DNA of 64,000 nt from Xylona heveae TC161. Lineage: Eukaryota; Ascomycota; Xylonomycetes; Xylonales; Xylonaceae. Both the position numbers and the translations under genes were made by a program. The notes under the pieces were generated by a model. The model saw only the letters and a program-made list of their open reading frames with translations, was not told the DNA's origin and searched no databases. The stretch spans positions 434,001 through 498,000 of the forward strand of contig NW_017264198.1 of assembly GCF_001619985.1 (NCBI RefSeq). The letters run 5' to 3'. Shown in pieces: positions 35,505-47,330 of this stretch (positions are counted from its first letter, which is position 1; every line of letters starts with the position of its first letter).

Positions 35505-38407
35505 ATGGCTTCTTCAAGAATATTTATTCGGGGGTTACCCCCAAAACTTACGGAAAATGACTTTAAGCAGCATTTTTCATCTCAGCAGCAGATCACAGAT
35601 GCAAAGCTGATCCCTCACCGCCGCATCGGCTACATTGGGTATAAAACCCCAGAAGATGCTCAGAAGGCTGTGAAGTATTTCAATAAATCCTTCATTCGCA
35701 TGTCCAGGATTGCAGTGGAAATTGCTCGCCCGGTAAGTCGCTGTCCTTCCCGACCTTTTCCCTTGGAAGGCTGCCGCTAATACGACACCCAGTTCAATGA
35801 CGACAATTTACCCTTATCAAGGCAGCAGCGTAAACAAGACAAGGCTACTGATGGTCGTAACAATGTCACCGCTGAGGCTCCTGGACAAGAATCGTCACAA
35901 GACAATCCCCTTAAACGGAAACGTGAGGGACGAGACGATAAGGAGGATCTAGAGAAGGATCCCAAGCTTCAAGAGTTCTTGGAAGTGATGCAGCCGACGT
36001 CCAAATCTCACACTTGGGCAAATGAAGGCGCAGTAAACCCCACCGCTGACACACAGACGCCCGGTGATGAAGTTAAACCTCATGTTCCGGAAGCTGAGAG
36101 CGATGATGAGTATGAAGTCGTGCCGAAGCGGTCTAAGACTACTTCGGAAACACACATACCATCTACGAACACAACAGTAGCTGGACCTGACCTTCAGTCT
36201 AATGGTCCCGATGCTGAACCAAATGGTGAACATGACGGCACTCAACCCACCGTCCCATCAGAAGGGGAGCAGGGGCCCTCTGGACCTGTCTCTGATGCGG
36301 ATTGGCTTCGTTCACGTACAAGCAGACTGCTTGGTTTAGAAGATGAAGACGACGAAGAATCAAACCTGTTCCAAAGATCACAGGGCGCAGCATCACTTGC
36401 TCCTAGTGCACAGCCCGTTGAGGAAACGGAGAAACAGGGGGTTCCAAATGATATTTCAGAAGCACAGGAAGATGTCGAAATGGCAGATCCCCACGAGCAA
36501 GATGAGAAGGACTCGAAGGATGCGGATCTCGAGACCATCTCCTCGACCCGCCGACTCTTCCTAAGAAATCTGCCTTTCTCCACTTCTGAAGATGACTTGC
36601 GGCAGCTGCTAGGCCAAGTTGGCGCGATTGAAGAGGTAAGAAAGATTTGCATTTCTTTGAACTATTTCCCTACTCGACTTCTATGATGAACCCAGATAGG
36701 GACAACTGATGCTCAGCATTTGGTGAGACCTTGGGAGACATTTTAGTAGATGCGTCTCTTATCTGAGAAGTCTTTCGTCAACCTGTTTATAAATCCATTG
36801 GCGTTCCAGGTAAACGGTGCTAATACTCTTATCTATCAGGTACACTTACCGCTTAATCCATCCTCAGGTCACAGCAAAGGGTTTGCTTACGCTCTATTTG
36901 CCGATGGCTCCGCAGCTCAAGAAGCCTACCAAAAGTTCGATGGTCAAATCTTTCAAGGGCGGCTTCTGCACATTCTACCTGCTGCAGCGAAGAGAAGTAA
37001 TACGCTTGATGAGTTTGCTATCTCCAAATTGCCTCTCAAGAAACAGCAACAAATCAAAAAGAAGTCGTCTGCAGCGTCTTCCACTTTCAGCTGGAATTCG
37101 CTTTACATGAATGTACGTGGAACTCCATTAGAAGGTCCTTTTGACCAACAACTGACGTTGAAATGCAGGCCGATGCTGTCATGTCTTCTGTCTCAGAGCG
37201 ACTGGGCGTTTCAAAGTCGGATTTACTTGACCCTACGTCTTCAGACGCTGCTGTCAAGCAAGCACATGCCGAAACTCATGTTATACAAGAGACGAAAGCG
37301 TACTTCAAAACTCACGGAGTTGACTTGGACGCATTTAAGAAGCGTGAACGTGGCGACACGGCCATTCTCGTCAAGAATTTCTCATACGGCACGACAAGTC
37401 AAGAGCTGAAGAAGCTTTTTGAAGAATTCGGTCAAGTTGTACGATTGTTGATGCCACCGACGGGCACCATCGCGATTGTCGAATATGCTCAAGCGCCCCA
37501 AGCTCGTGCTGCTTTTAGTAGTCTTGCATATCGGAAGATAAAAGACTCTATCCTCTTTCTAGAGAAAGCCCCCAAGGATTTATTTGTCTCTGGGCCTATC
37601 CCTGATCAAGTCCCCGTAGCTGGAGGCACAGTGCAAACGCCACAGGCCACAGAGGCCCCACAGGCACGCAGCGCTGAACTTTTGAAGATGGATAACCCCG
37701 ACGCAGGTATTAGCACAAACACACTGTTTGTGAGAAATCTCAATTTCGCCACAACAACTGCGAGACTCCAGGAAGTTTTTCAACCTTTGGATGGCTTCCT
37801 CTCTGCGAGAGTGAAGACGAAGTCAGACCCGAAGCGTCCCGGTCAAACACTTAGCATGGGCTTTGGGTTCCTCGAGTTTAGAACTAAGGCGCAAGCCGAA
37901 GCTGCCCTCGCATCTATGAACGGATATAACCTTGACGGACACCAGCTACTCCTTAGGATGTCGCATAAAGGCATGGATGCGGCAGAAGAACAAAGAAATG
38001 AGGCAAATGCAAAGAAGCTGGCAGGGAAGAGGACGAAGATCATCATCAAGAATTTGCCGTTCGAAGCTACAAGGAAAGATATTCGTGCCCTCTTTGGCCC
38101 TTACGGCAAACTCCGATCAGTGCGATTGCCGAAGAAGTTCGACAGTTCTACGCGAGGATTTGCATTTGCGGATTTTGTTACGCCGAGGGAAGCCGAGAGT
38201 GCCATGGACGCTCTCAAAGATACCCATTTGCTTGGCCGCAGGCTAGTCTTGGACTTTGCCGCTGCAGAAGCCGAGGATGCGGAAGCAGAGATTGAAAAGA
38301 TGCAGAATAAGGTTGGCCGCCAGGTCAACAAAGTGGCGTTGCAGCGACTTACAGGCGGGGGACGAAAGAAATTCAATGTGCAAAGGGACGAGGACGACGA
38401 AAATTAA
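35505..38407 (+). CDS. mrd1: Pre-rRNA processing RNA-binding protein Mrd1 (five RRMs)
   Basis: Four exons (35505-35732, 35793-36635, 36840-37112, 37169-38407) encode 860 residues. Five RRMs lie at about 4-76 (IFIRGLP), 331-410 (LFLRNLPF, split by intron 2), 510-580 (ILVKNFSYG), 633-715 (LFVRNLNF, GFGFLEF) and 737-813 (IIIKNLPF, GFAFADF). A long acidic, low-complexity linker separates RRM1 and RRM2. Mrd1 is an essential nucleolar factor that binds nascent pre-rRNA and is needed for the early cleavages that yield 18S rRNA. Intron 2 is 204 nt, far longer than the others (56-60 nt), and contains a box C/D snoRNA. The five-RRM architecture makes the identity secure. Confidence 0.96.
36676..36772 (+). 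ncRNA. Intronic box C/D snoRNA within mrd1 intron 2 (candidate snR76-type)
   Basis: A perfect C box ATGATGA (36683-36689) and a D box CTGA (36763-36766) are closed by a 6-bp perfect terminal stem, GACTTC (36676-36681) with GAAGTC (36767-36772). An internal D' box CTGA lies at 36706-36709, followed by a degenerate C' (GTGAGA, about 36723). Total length is 97 nt. The nucleotides just upstream of D' include AGATAGGGACA, complementary over 11 bases to TGTCCCTATCT, a conserved segment of large-subunit rRNA. By the D+5 rule the target is the first C of CCC, which appears to match or lie within one nucleotide of yeast 25S Cm2197, the snR76 site. The rRNA sequence and site number are from memory. The snoRNA ends about 67 nt before the 3' splice site. 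Confidence 0.85.
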
Positions 38408-39692
38408 GCTTGAACAGGACCAATTATTATTTTTTTTTACGAATCCCTCTCATTCCTGCCTTTCGCCTCTGGGGTTAGGCATCTCTTCCTAGGTGGCGCC
38501 CTTGCTTTACTATCGCTCCCTTTGAGGGCCGATCACCCCTACTACGCGTTGAAAAAGTCCCTACCATGATTTCCTGTTCTTTGTGATGGGACAACTTTTT
38601 GTTCTATTTCTCACTTTTAAGATACCCCGAAATATTTTATCTCATTCTTTAAAATTGGTTGCTTTTTTTCATGATGTTTTGTGTCCTTTATCCTGACCCC
38701 TACGAAAGTGAAAAGACTCCTTCCCAACGGCTTCGCTTAAGTTTACAACTGCTTTATCTGAAGCTTTTTTGTTGATTGCAATGATTGTAACATTTGCGGC
38801 AAGCCTTGGTTGGGTTTCTGAATGAACCTGCCAAGTGCCCTTGATCTCCGTCCAAAATCTGTTTTGTCTTAATGACTTTTGCTTGTGTCTGTGGCCACCC
38901 CTGTCTATGATCCTTTCTCTCCCATCCGTCCCCCCTGGACATTCTCGTGCCTTTGTTCATTCCTGGCACGAGGCTTTTGATTAGACGAACTCACTCTTCT
39001 GCCCTAGCGACAGATCAGATCTTCAACGGGAAGGCCCCCAGACTCCCGTTTGCGCTTACGCATCGCATCACCGTTGAGCTCCTTGCTTTGGACACATACT
39101 GAGGAAAAGCGCCTGCAGCTCCCTCGAGGTCTTCGCGATCTGGAAATCGGTGCAATGGGCCCCTCGAAAATCAAGCCGGGGTGTCCTTGCCTAGGAAAAA
39201 GGTCGACGACGACAGGGCAGACCTATATGCCCTGAGCCCTCGCTCTGTTAGCTCATGAACCCTCCAACGCGGGACTCTCTCGTCGACTCTAATAGGACTT
39301 TTGAGGTCGCGCCTTCAACACCCTGCGTTAGAGTGAAAGCAGTGATCCGTATTTCCCGTGATCCGTGGCGGGGTAGGGCAAATTCAGTCTTATAATATCT
39401 AGACGATGCTCCTACATTCTCCTCAGTCAACTTTGTTCTACATTCTCTTTCTCTTTTTCTTTAAACTTATTCTTGCCGCTGGCATTGCCATTCCTTTAAA
39501 GATACCTCACCACAATCCTTAGAGACAGTTTGAGTGGGAATTCTGGCCCGTGACCTTGCCAAGTCCCTTTTCGATTCTTTCTTCTTTTGCTTTTGCCACC
39601 TGTTTAGGCAATATTCAACTCACTCATACATTCATTTGTCCATTCTTTTGTTCACAGCTTGCATGAGTTGCTCTATGCTACGGTATTGTTGA
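38408..39692. other. Intergenic: mrd1 3' region and long abaA leader/promoter
   Basis: About 1.3 kb. The stretch before abaA is pyrimidine-rich and carries a cluster of CATTCY motifs. A TTCACAG acceptor-like signal at 39652-39658 hints at a 5' UTR intron. No other gene was seen. Confidence 0.5.
39415..39646 (+). promoter_or_regulatory. Cluster of CATTCY (AbaA response element-like) motifs upstream of abaA
   Basis: CATTCT at 39415-39420, 39441-39446 and 39641-39646, and CATTCC at 39489-39494, all on the coding strand within 280 bases of the start. In Aspergillus, AbaA's TEA domain binds CATTCY and regulates its own gene, so autoregulation is a reasonable inference. The pyrimidine-rich context raises the chance of random matches. 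Confidence 0.4.
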
Positions 39693-42318
39693 ATGCTTAT
39701 GGAGTCACGCCAGAGCATTTGCATCGTACCATCAAACGCACCCGCACATTCTTCTCACCGTACATCTTCTGTTGGTTCTGGAGTTCCAAAGCGTGTCCTG
39801 CAGGACACGTCTGGAAACGGACAAAGCTCCGTCCTGGACAACGTTATTTTGAGCCACCCAAAAGTCTGCTCTCAGCTAGAAAACATCGATACCAAGAATC
39901 GACATTCTTCTACAATCAACGCTCAGCAGACAGTTGCAGCCCGGCTTGAGCAGAAACGACGGGAGCGGGCGCGTCTACGTGCCAGCTCCCAATTGCCTAT
40001 TCTTACGCAGCAACAACTTAATAGTCCAGAGTATCAACAATACCGAGCACGTCAACGGCAGAATACCGGGGAGGATGGTGAGCCTGTATGGCCGGACGAG
40101 GTGGAAGAAGCTTTCTTAGAAGGTGCATACAACCAAATTGTTTCCTCTTGACGATATACTGTGGTGCAAAAAGTCGCTGACAGCTCATCTGTTGATCAGC
40201 TCTACTCATTCTGATAGCTCCAATCGGGAGGAGAAAAGTATCCCAGCATGGCAAGCCATGTGGAAGGAACGAGCTCATTGCGGATCATATATTCAAGAGG
40301 ACAGGTGTGCAACGTAGTCGGAAACAAGTTTCAAGTCATATCCAAGTCTTGAAGGGTTTCTTTAAGAAGAACCCGGCCTGTGAGTGGCCCCTTGACTGTT
40401 GATCACTTGCCATAATCGAAACTTTTGCTGACATCACTCTACTCTAGTCATGGATAGAGTGACGGCTAAGGACAACACTGGAAATCCCTTTGCGACCCAA
40501 GAGGAGCTACGTCGATGTCTTGGAATGAGCCAGAGCAGTGCCTATTCTCATAGAAGCTCCGATAGCAGACAAGGCTCTGGTCATCCTTCACATGTGGGAT
40601 TGTTGCCGTCATCAACTGGCAGCCTGGGCTCCAATGTACCGACCCCGGACAAGGTCACTGTGCACCCTGTTGACTTCAGCATGTGGGTGCAGCCACGGGA
40701 GGAGACCAGTTCGACTGACAATCGAGTCATCCACATATACACGACCTTGCAGGGACAAGAGCCCCTTCCCCGGGTCTCGCTTGACAACATCCGCCAGTGG
40801 CAATCTCGTTTTCCCCCATTGGCTTCTCTTTACCGTGGAGGTGGTAGTACTGATTGCGATATTATCCTTATGGAGGCGTCCATCAATTTGACTGTTGAAT
40901 ATCCTCTTTCCGGTCTCGTTTTTGGCAATCATCTCGAGCTGACGACGAGCAACGACGGCTCCGCATACGATAACTGGGAGTGCCTTACAACAATATATAC
41001 CCGAGACGGCCCAGCAGAGACACGCTTCAAATCCAACTTTCTCCGTCAAGCCGACGGGACCGCCCGAGTCAGTCTGGGCTTCCATAGCAAGTTCTGGGCT
41101 GGCCTGTTCTCTAGTATAACCGCCAATTGTCTACTCCACAAAGCCCAAGGGGACATGGACAGCCTTGCCCACGAAGAGGACAAGGCACGCTCATTTGTTC
41201 GCGGAATGACGGCTGTGCAGGAGCTCTACGCCACGCCCAAGACGGGCTGGCCAGCACCGCACCGCATTGCCATACTCATCTGGAAATTCCGCCTCACGGG
41301 ACCCGGCGAAGTTGGCAGTGCTACCTGGCGACGCGTTGTTCCACCGGCATCATCATCTACGCTACCACCATCCTCACTCGCATCCTCACACATGATTCCA
41401 CGGTCATCGCCACCCATCCCCACCGCTCCGCAAATTGCGTCTATGAATTTCCAGCGCTCTCTCTCCTCTGACGAGAACAACAACAGCACCAACAGCATTA
41501 ATATCAACAACGATGACAGCCTCAACGACCCCGACGATGGGGTTGTAGACATTAATCTCTCAGATTTCGGCGGACCCGACGACCCTTCGTCTGCAATTTC
41601 CTCACACAATACCTCCGGCCATCACCACCAGCCGCAGCACTTATTATCTCCTGCGGACTCGCTCAGCCAACAAGCTCTCGATTCACTCAGTCAACAGACC
41701 CACAACGGTCACCACCACCACCACCACCACCTTGGGCTCGGCTTCTCTTCATCCCATCAACCCGTTGTTACTTCATCCCATTTCACGTCCTCTCCGAAAT
41801 TACCCGACTATCAGCTCGTCACCGGAGTTGGGGTATCTTCTGCCTCATTGGGCTCGGCTCTGGGCCCTACCGGTGCAGGCAATACCGTTGGAATTGGTTC
41901 TTGCTCTTTGGACCCCTCAGATACCCCTGGAGTTGGAATCGGAGTTGGAGTCGGAGCTGTCTCCCAGGGCGTTCCTGTTGGACTGCAAGCAGTCTCGCAT
42001 CACCACCACCACCACCATCATCAGCAGCAGCAGCAACAGCAGCAAGAGCAGCAAGACGTGACTTCGGACTTTGACCCAGCAGCTCACATGAGCTTGTATT
42101 ATGATGCCGTTGGCTCCGGACTAGACGGATACGATCCCGCCGGGTCATTCGCAGAGCTTTCTCCCGAAGACGTCCAGCATTATAGTGCCGTCCAGTGGGG
42201 ACCCGCGTTCCCTCAGCTCTTGCTTGATGCGAATGCCCTTGGACCACATCCTGCGTTTGACGATATGCGGTCTGCTCACGGACAGGATGGGCATGATGGA
42301 GTGCTGGCGTTTCAATGA
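39693..42318 (+). CDS. abaA: Conidiation regulator AbaA, TEA/ATTS-domain transcription factor
   Basis: Three exons (39693-40122, 40200-40379, 40448-42318) encode 826 residues; a second in-frame ATG lies two codons later. The TEA DNA-binding domain (about 131-204) is split by intron 1. It reads [13 protein letters not shown] then [19 protein letters not shown] and the recognition helix [14 protein letters not shown] conserved AbaA region follows (about 280-505), including [19 protein letters not shown] and [10 protein letters not shown]. The tail has poly-His and His/Gln runs. AbaA acts downstream of BrlA in phialide differentiation and activates wetA. Compared with A. nidulans from memory, the Trp after GRRK is Val here and the N-terminal region is more divergent. 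The 77-nt and 68-nt introns preserve phase. Confidence 0.93.
41712..42055 (+). repeat. CAC/CAG trinucleotide tracts coding poly-His and poly-Gln in abaA
   Basis: Two CAC-rich tracts (near 41712-41740 and 42000-42020), the second passing into CAG repeats (to about 42055), encode His8-type and His/Gln runs. Length polymorphism between strains is likely. Confidence 0.85.
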
Positions 42319-43532
42319 GGCTTTTTTTTTTCTTTTCTATTTTTATCTCTATTTTTTTTTTGGCGCATTCATTCCTAGTTTCGTATTCCCCTATTCCCTT
42401 ATTACGGTATTTGTCTGAGACCATTACATTTCCTCGCTGCATTTTGGCAGTGACGACTTTACTTAAAACTTATTCACTTGAGTCTTGACGAAACCCAATT
42501 ATCCCTTTCCTCCCATCCTCCTTCTTCCTTATTAATTTTTGTACGTCTCTTACGCGATAACGATATGAACCTACCTATACCTATACCTATACCTATGTTT
42601 ACGACGAGGTTGCGGACTGATACGGACCCACGAGTATGGTATATTTCATTGTACTATCGGGTCTTTTCGTTTTACTTTTTTCTTTTCCACCACTTTCTTC
42701 TTAATGATCTAATTCTTTTTTTCTTTTTTTTTTCTTCTTCTTCTTATATTTTCGGTTCGGTTCAAATTATTTTGAGCGAGTCACGCGGGAATAGTTGTCT
42801 GAGGATGGTGATGGGTTGGGTGTCGTGTAATCCGTGCAATCCGTGCAAAGAGAATGAGACAAATTCCATCAAGCGGGGAGCGGGAGCGGGAGACAGGGTT
42901 TAAACGCAGATTGTCGTTGTCTAGGACTAGAGCACAAACGATGGGGGAGGGGGGAGAGACTCTTGATACCACAAAACCAGAGAAACCAGAGAAAGAAAAG
43001 AAGAGAAGAGAAGAGAAGCAAACATAAATTTGTTGAACTCTACGCCGAATTGTGCTCGAAAATGATAAAACCACTCTTCCGGGCACATAATGCACCAAAG
43101 CATGGGACCAAACAAATTGAGATGTACCAATAATAGTCTTCTGAAGAGAAGAAGAAGAAATGTCACGGGTGATACGTCAATGCAGCTAATCAAATTTTGT
43201 GGCTACATCTTGAGAGCAGTCTCGGGATCTAAGACGATAACGAAAGAAAAAAAAAAAGAGGAAAAGGAATAGTGATGAGTAATGCAAAGACAATCTTCTG
43301 TGCAATTCGAATCTGATGCGTGAATTTCAGTGAGAAGAAAAGCAAAGCAAAGCGAAACCTATCCGCAACAGAAAGCAATCAGTAAAGAAATGAGCCTTCC
43401 CACGCCACGTGCCTGAATGCGATTCCATTCGATGCATCTGAAAAAAAGAAAATGGGATTCCGACCCGAAAACTCCAAAAGCCAATGGTCAAAAAGAGTCG
43501 TGTGGAGAGAGAAGAGAGAGAGAGAGAAGGTT
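42319..43532. other. Intergenic between convergent abaA and E2 gene
   Basis: About 1.2 kb, T-rich at the abaA end and A/G-rich at the E2 end. It contains a short hexamer repeat of ACCTAT (about 42570-42596, four units). No coding signal. Confidence 0.5.
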
Positions 43533-44274
43533 CTACTCTTCGTCAATGTCCCGATGTCTTGCCAGGACTAAGCGCTTGTACTCTGCTGGGTCCTTGTCCC
43601 ACAGCTCGGCGGCTTGGCCGTTAAGAGGGCTCGCACTATAGTAAGAATAGTCAGCATACATGTTATCTGGAGAGACATGGAGAATTCAAGAGTGACCAAC
43701 TTGTTCGGCTCTCCCAGCAAGCTCTGGAGACTCAACAAAACGCTCTGGACATTATACACGGCGCTCCACTTGTCCTTGAGAATGTCAAGGCAGATGCGGC
43801 CCGAGAAGTCGACATTGGGGTGGTAGATTGGCGTCTTGAAGATCACAGTTGGGGGGTTGTAGGGATACGTGGCCGGAAAAGCAAACGACAATTTGAAAGT
43901 AAGCCCCTCGTAGTATGTATCGGCCGGGCCCGTAATGGTGCCCGTCCAGGCGAGAAGATTGCCATCGGCATCGGGGAAAGCGGAGACACCGGGAGTCGAG
44001 GACATCATCAGCTGCATGAGCTCAGTTTGGAGTCTGTTCATAATCAAGGGGAGGTTAGCAGCACTTCCTTGCATTATGGGTATTCAATATGATTCTGCAG
44101 GGAGTTGGGCAAAGGGGTTTCAAAAGTGAAGTGGTAAAGATATACTAAAATGTGAAGAGAAGACGGATCTTACCTCTTGGTGACACTCTGGATGTCAGCT
44201 TTGCAAGTTGCAGGCGCCGGCTTGCTTTCAGCCATGTTTTGCGGACGAGGAGCGGTGTTCTGAATGTCTTCCAT
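43533..44274 (-). CDS. ubc11: Ubiquitin-conjugating enzyme E2 C (UBE2C/UbcH10, yeast Ubc11 type)
   Basis: Three exons on the minus strand (44174-44274, 43701-44033, 43533-43635) encode 178 residues. The UBC fold shows [13 protein letters not shown], the TYPYNPPTV motif, [20 protein letters not shown] with the catalytic Cys at about 115, and [18 protein letters not shown]. The ELMQLMMS helix and this overall pattern are those of E2-C, the enzyme that starts ubiquitin chains for the anaphase-promoting complex on cyclin B and securin. The N-terminal extension is about 30 residues; a second possible start (MAESK) lies 13 codons in. Intron 1 is 140 nt. The gene is divergent from chk1. Confidence 0.93.
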
Positions 44275-44970
44275 CTTGATGTGGTTTTGTACTTCCAGTG
44301 ATATATGAATTGAATCTGGTACCCTGGTAAGGTAGTCTTGGAAACGAGACCTCTCCCGACGACGTGGGAAAGGAATGTAGGGTATTTCCTTGTATCCGAA
44401 AGGTAGAGACAGTGGGATGACGCCTCTAAAGCGTTTGTTGGATTGAGGATAAGAAAGCGACGCGTGATCTCAAGTGTTACAAGTGAATGAGTGTGAGATG
44501 ATGCTGGAGGGGAATAGTGAAATAGAAGTTACAGGGAATAGAATTTTTTTCTCTCTCTTTTGGCAGTTTCTTGGTGTTGGTGTTGGTTTTGGTTGGTTTA
44601 GGAAAGAAATCCAACTGTGGGTTCGGTTTAGAGCGGGTTGTTTACCTGGAGGGCAGCGAGGATTCACATAGCAACGACTTTGCCCAACAAGGACACTTTA
44701 TTAGTTGGACAGCGTCTCTAAGTACTGATTGGCTGACGGGGTCCCCTGTTCGTGTTGGTTTTCTCCCCCGGTAAGCGATTCGAGGTAACGCGTCAACTTT
44801 CCCACTCAATTTAACTAACAAATGGGTAAACTAATCGCCAAACCCCAATATCACCCACGCGACACGCGCGGAGACAAGCTGGGGGACGAGACAACCCCAC
44901 GCACAGATCGTCGGCCCTGTTTGCAGTGTTTTAACTTGGGAAGGAGATGATCTGATGAGGGGATGCCAAC
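44275..44970. promoter_or_regulatory. Divergent promoter region shared by the E2-C gene and chk1
   Basis: About 700 bases between two cell-cycle gene starts. It contains CT-rich and GT-rich tracts but no motif I can assign with confidence. No coding signal. Confidence 0.45.
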
Positions 44971-46807
44971 ATGGCACAGTCACAACAACTGTCCTCTTAT
45001 TCGCAGGGCGTATCGCCTTCCCAGCCTCCCTCCCAATTCCAGACCAAGTCGTTGCAAGCTTCCCAGTCCCAGCTCACGCTACCTGCTGATCTGCCCTTTC
45101 GAGTCATTTCCAAAACAATCGGCCAGGGCGCCTATGCTTTGTGAGTAGAATTCCTAATCCCTTCTTGGCTCTTCCCCCCCACTGTTGGATGATATTCGCA
45201 CTTGCTTTCTTATCCGCCATTTGTTTGGAAACAAACTAACCATCCGAGTTGGAATTGGCAGTATCAGGAAAGCTATTCCCCTCGAGCAATCCGAACCCGT
45301 CTTCGCCGTAAAATTTATCCACAAAGCCTCGGCCATCAAACACGGCCGCATCACCGCCAAGCAATTGTTGTTGGAAGTCAGCTTGCATCATCACATTGGG
45401 TTCCATCAGAACATTGTGCAGCTCTTCGACTACGGTCAAGATGCAAATTGGCAATGGGTTGCAATGGAGCTCGCCGAAGGCGGCGACCTCTTCGATAAGA
45501 TTGAAGCCGATGAAGGCGTGGGCGAGGATATTGCCCATTTCTACTTTACTCAGCTGATTGGTGCTGTGAGCTTTATGCATTCCAAGCACGTTGCACATCG
45601 AGATATCAAGCCTGAGAATATCTTGTTATCCGCCAGCGGAGACTTGAAGCTTGCCGACTTTGGATTGGCAACCTTGACCCGCCACAAAGGGCATGTGAAG
45701 CCTTCTACATTTATATGTGGCAGCCCACCATACATTGCCCCAGAGGTTCTTGCGTGCGGGAGCATGTCTCGCACGACCCATCACTCTGGTGCAGTCGGCT
45801 ATCTCGGAGATTTGGTAGATATTTGGTCTTCTGGCGTGGTGCTTTTCGTCTTGCTGGTGGGTAACACTCCCTGGGACCAACCCACAGAAGCAAGCCCAGA
45901 GTTTCAGGAATACCTGGAAACAAATGGAAGAACGACGGACACGCTGTGGGACAATCTACCGCCTGAAACTCTTTCGCTTCTTCGAGGCATGATGAGAGTA
46001 GACCCCGCATCGCGCTTCACCTTGGAGGATATCCGGAGACATCCGTGGTTTACTCGACCGAACCCGTACATGAGTCCTAACGGCCGAGTGAACAATCCAG
46101 TGTCCCTGGCGACCAAGATGCTCGAGAGCCTCAAGATTGATTTGAATAAGCCGTTTACCGCCTCGCAGTCTACGCAAGCGTCAGACAATATGGACACGGA
46201 TGGCTTTGACCTGAGCACCAAGCTCGCATCCACTCAGCCCGAGACGCCTGTCAGCGACATGCTATTTGACTGGGAGCGTCCCGCGCGAATGGAGGCAAAT
46301 GATGGCTGGAGTGCAAGCCAGCCCGTGGTTGCGGGGCGACAACGACGAAACCTTCAATACGGAGAGAGCTGGGACCGTCTTGTGGAGGATCCTACCTTGT
46401 CTCAATTCTCCGCCACGCCGACGGTGCCTTTGTCTCTTACACAACACGCGCAGCGCTTTCGGGATATCGTCCCTTCGCATTCTCTCACGAGATTCCTTTC
46501 ACATCTTTCCTTCTCGCTGCTGCTTCCGCTGATTAGTGAAGCCTTGGGTCGCCTGGGTGTTCCGGTCTCGAATATTCCACAATCTGCACTAGAAGGAAGA
46601 GAAGACATGACCTGGATCAAGATCGTCACCGTGGACGGCCGAGCATGCGGCCTCAGAGGTGATGTTGTTGTCGAAAGAATGTGGGGAGATGCTGAGGGTC
46701 TTTTGGAAGTCCGCTTCATCAAGGCCAAAGGCGACCCCCTCGAGTGGCGCCGTTTCTTCAAGAAGGTCGTCGTTCTCTGTAAGGACGGCGTTTATATTCC
46801 ACAGTGA
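44971..46807 (+). CDS. chk1: DNA damage checkpoint kinase Chk1
   Basis: Two exons (44971-45140, 45262-46807) encode 571 residues. The kinase domain (about 44-320) has GQGAYA, the Lys in AVKFIH, HRDIKPENILL, DFGLATL and GSPPYIAPEV. A C-terminal KA1-like domain (about 470-571) includes TRFLSHLSFSLLLPLI and LEWRRFFKKVVVLCKDGVY. The absence of an FHA domain and the presence of this C-terminal domain identify Chk1 rather than Chk2/Rad53. It acts below ATR and the 9-1-1 clamp to block mitotic entry. The N-terminus carries an extra Ser/Gln-rich stretch of about 40 residues with several SQ sites. The 121-nt intron splits the glycine-rich loop. Confidence 0.95.
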
Positions 46808-47330
46808 TGATTTACAAGCATTAATGAATGATGGGGAGGGATCGGACGGATTTATGACCAAGGGATGGACGAGCCAGATATCACTTATGAAACGGCGTTT
46901 AGGGAAGGAAAGTATGAAGGCTTCTGCATATTCGATCAAGAGCGAAGAATGAGCAGGGGAAAGTTTCAGACCAGAACCATGCATATTCCTGCAATCACAT
47001 AGATTCAAATCTCGTTGTATGTAGACTAGATCTCTCATCGATAGATCCCGGTATCTGCGCTGGGTGGTGTATTTTCGGGGACAATTTCGGGGTAATAAAA
47101 AGAGGTATCTTTTCACGTGTTTCCCACACTTCGTCACTTCCAAGCGGTGTGCGCCTCATCAGAGTTGTTTGTGTCAATGCTTCTTCATTTTTTCGTGAAA
47201 GATGACTACAGATGGCCAAAGCCATAGGCGGCTTGAGCAGCAAAGACACAAGCCCAGAGCCGATAGACGAACGAACTCCCCTCCATAGCCAGCCCACTAT
47301 CTCAAACCGCAAGAAACCAAAGCGTCAGAT
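46808..47330. other. Intergenic between convergent chk1 and eL31 genes
   Basis: About 520 bases of shared 3' region; no feature was seen. Confidence 0.5.

Noticed and set aside
42570-42596. ACCTAT repeats as an internal telomere remnant
   Set aside because: The unit is six bases but not the fungal telomere unit, there are only four copies, and no subtelomeric genes are nearby.
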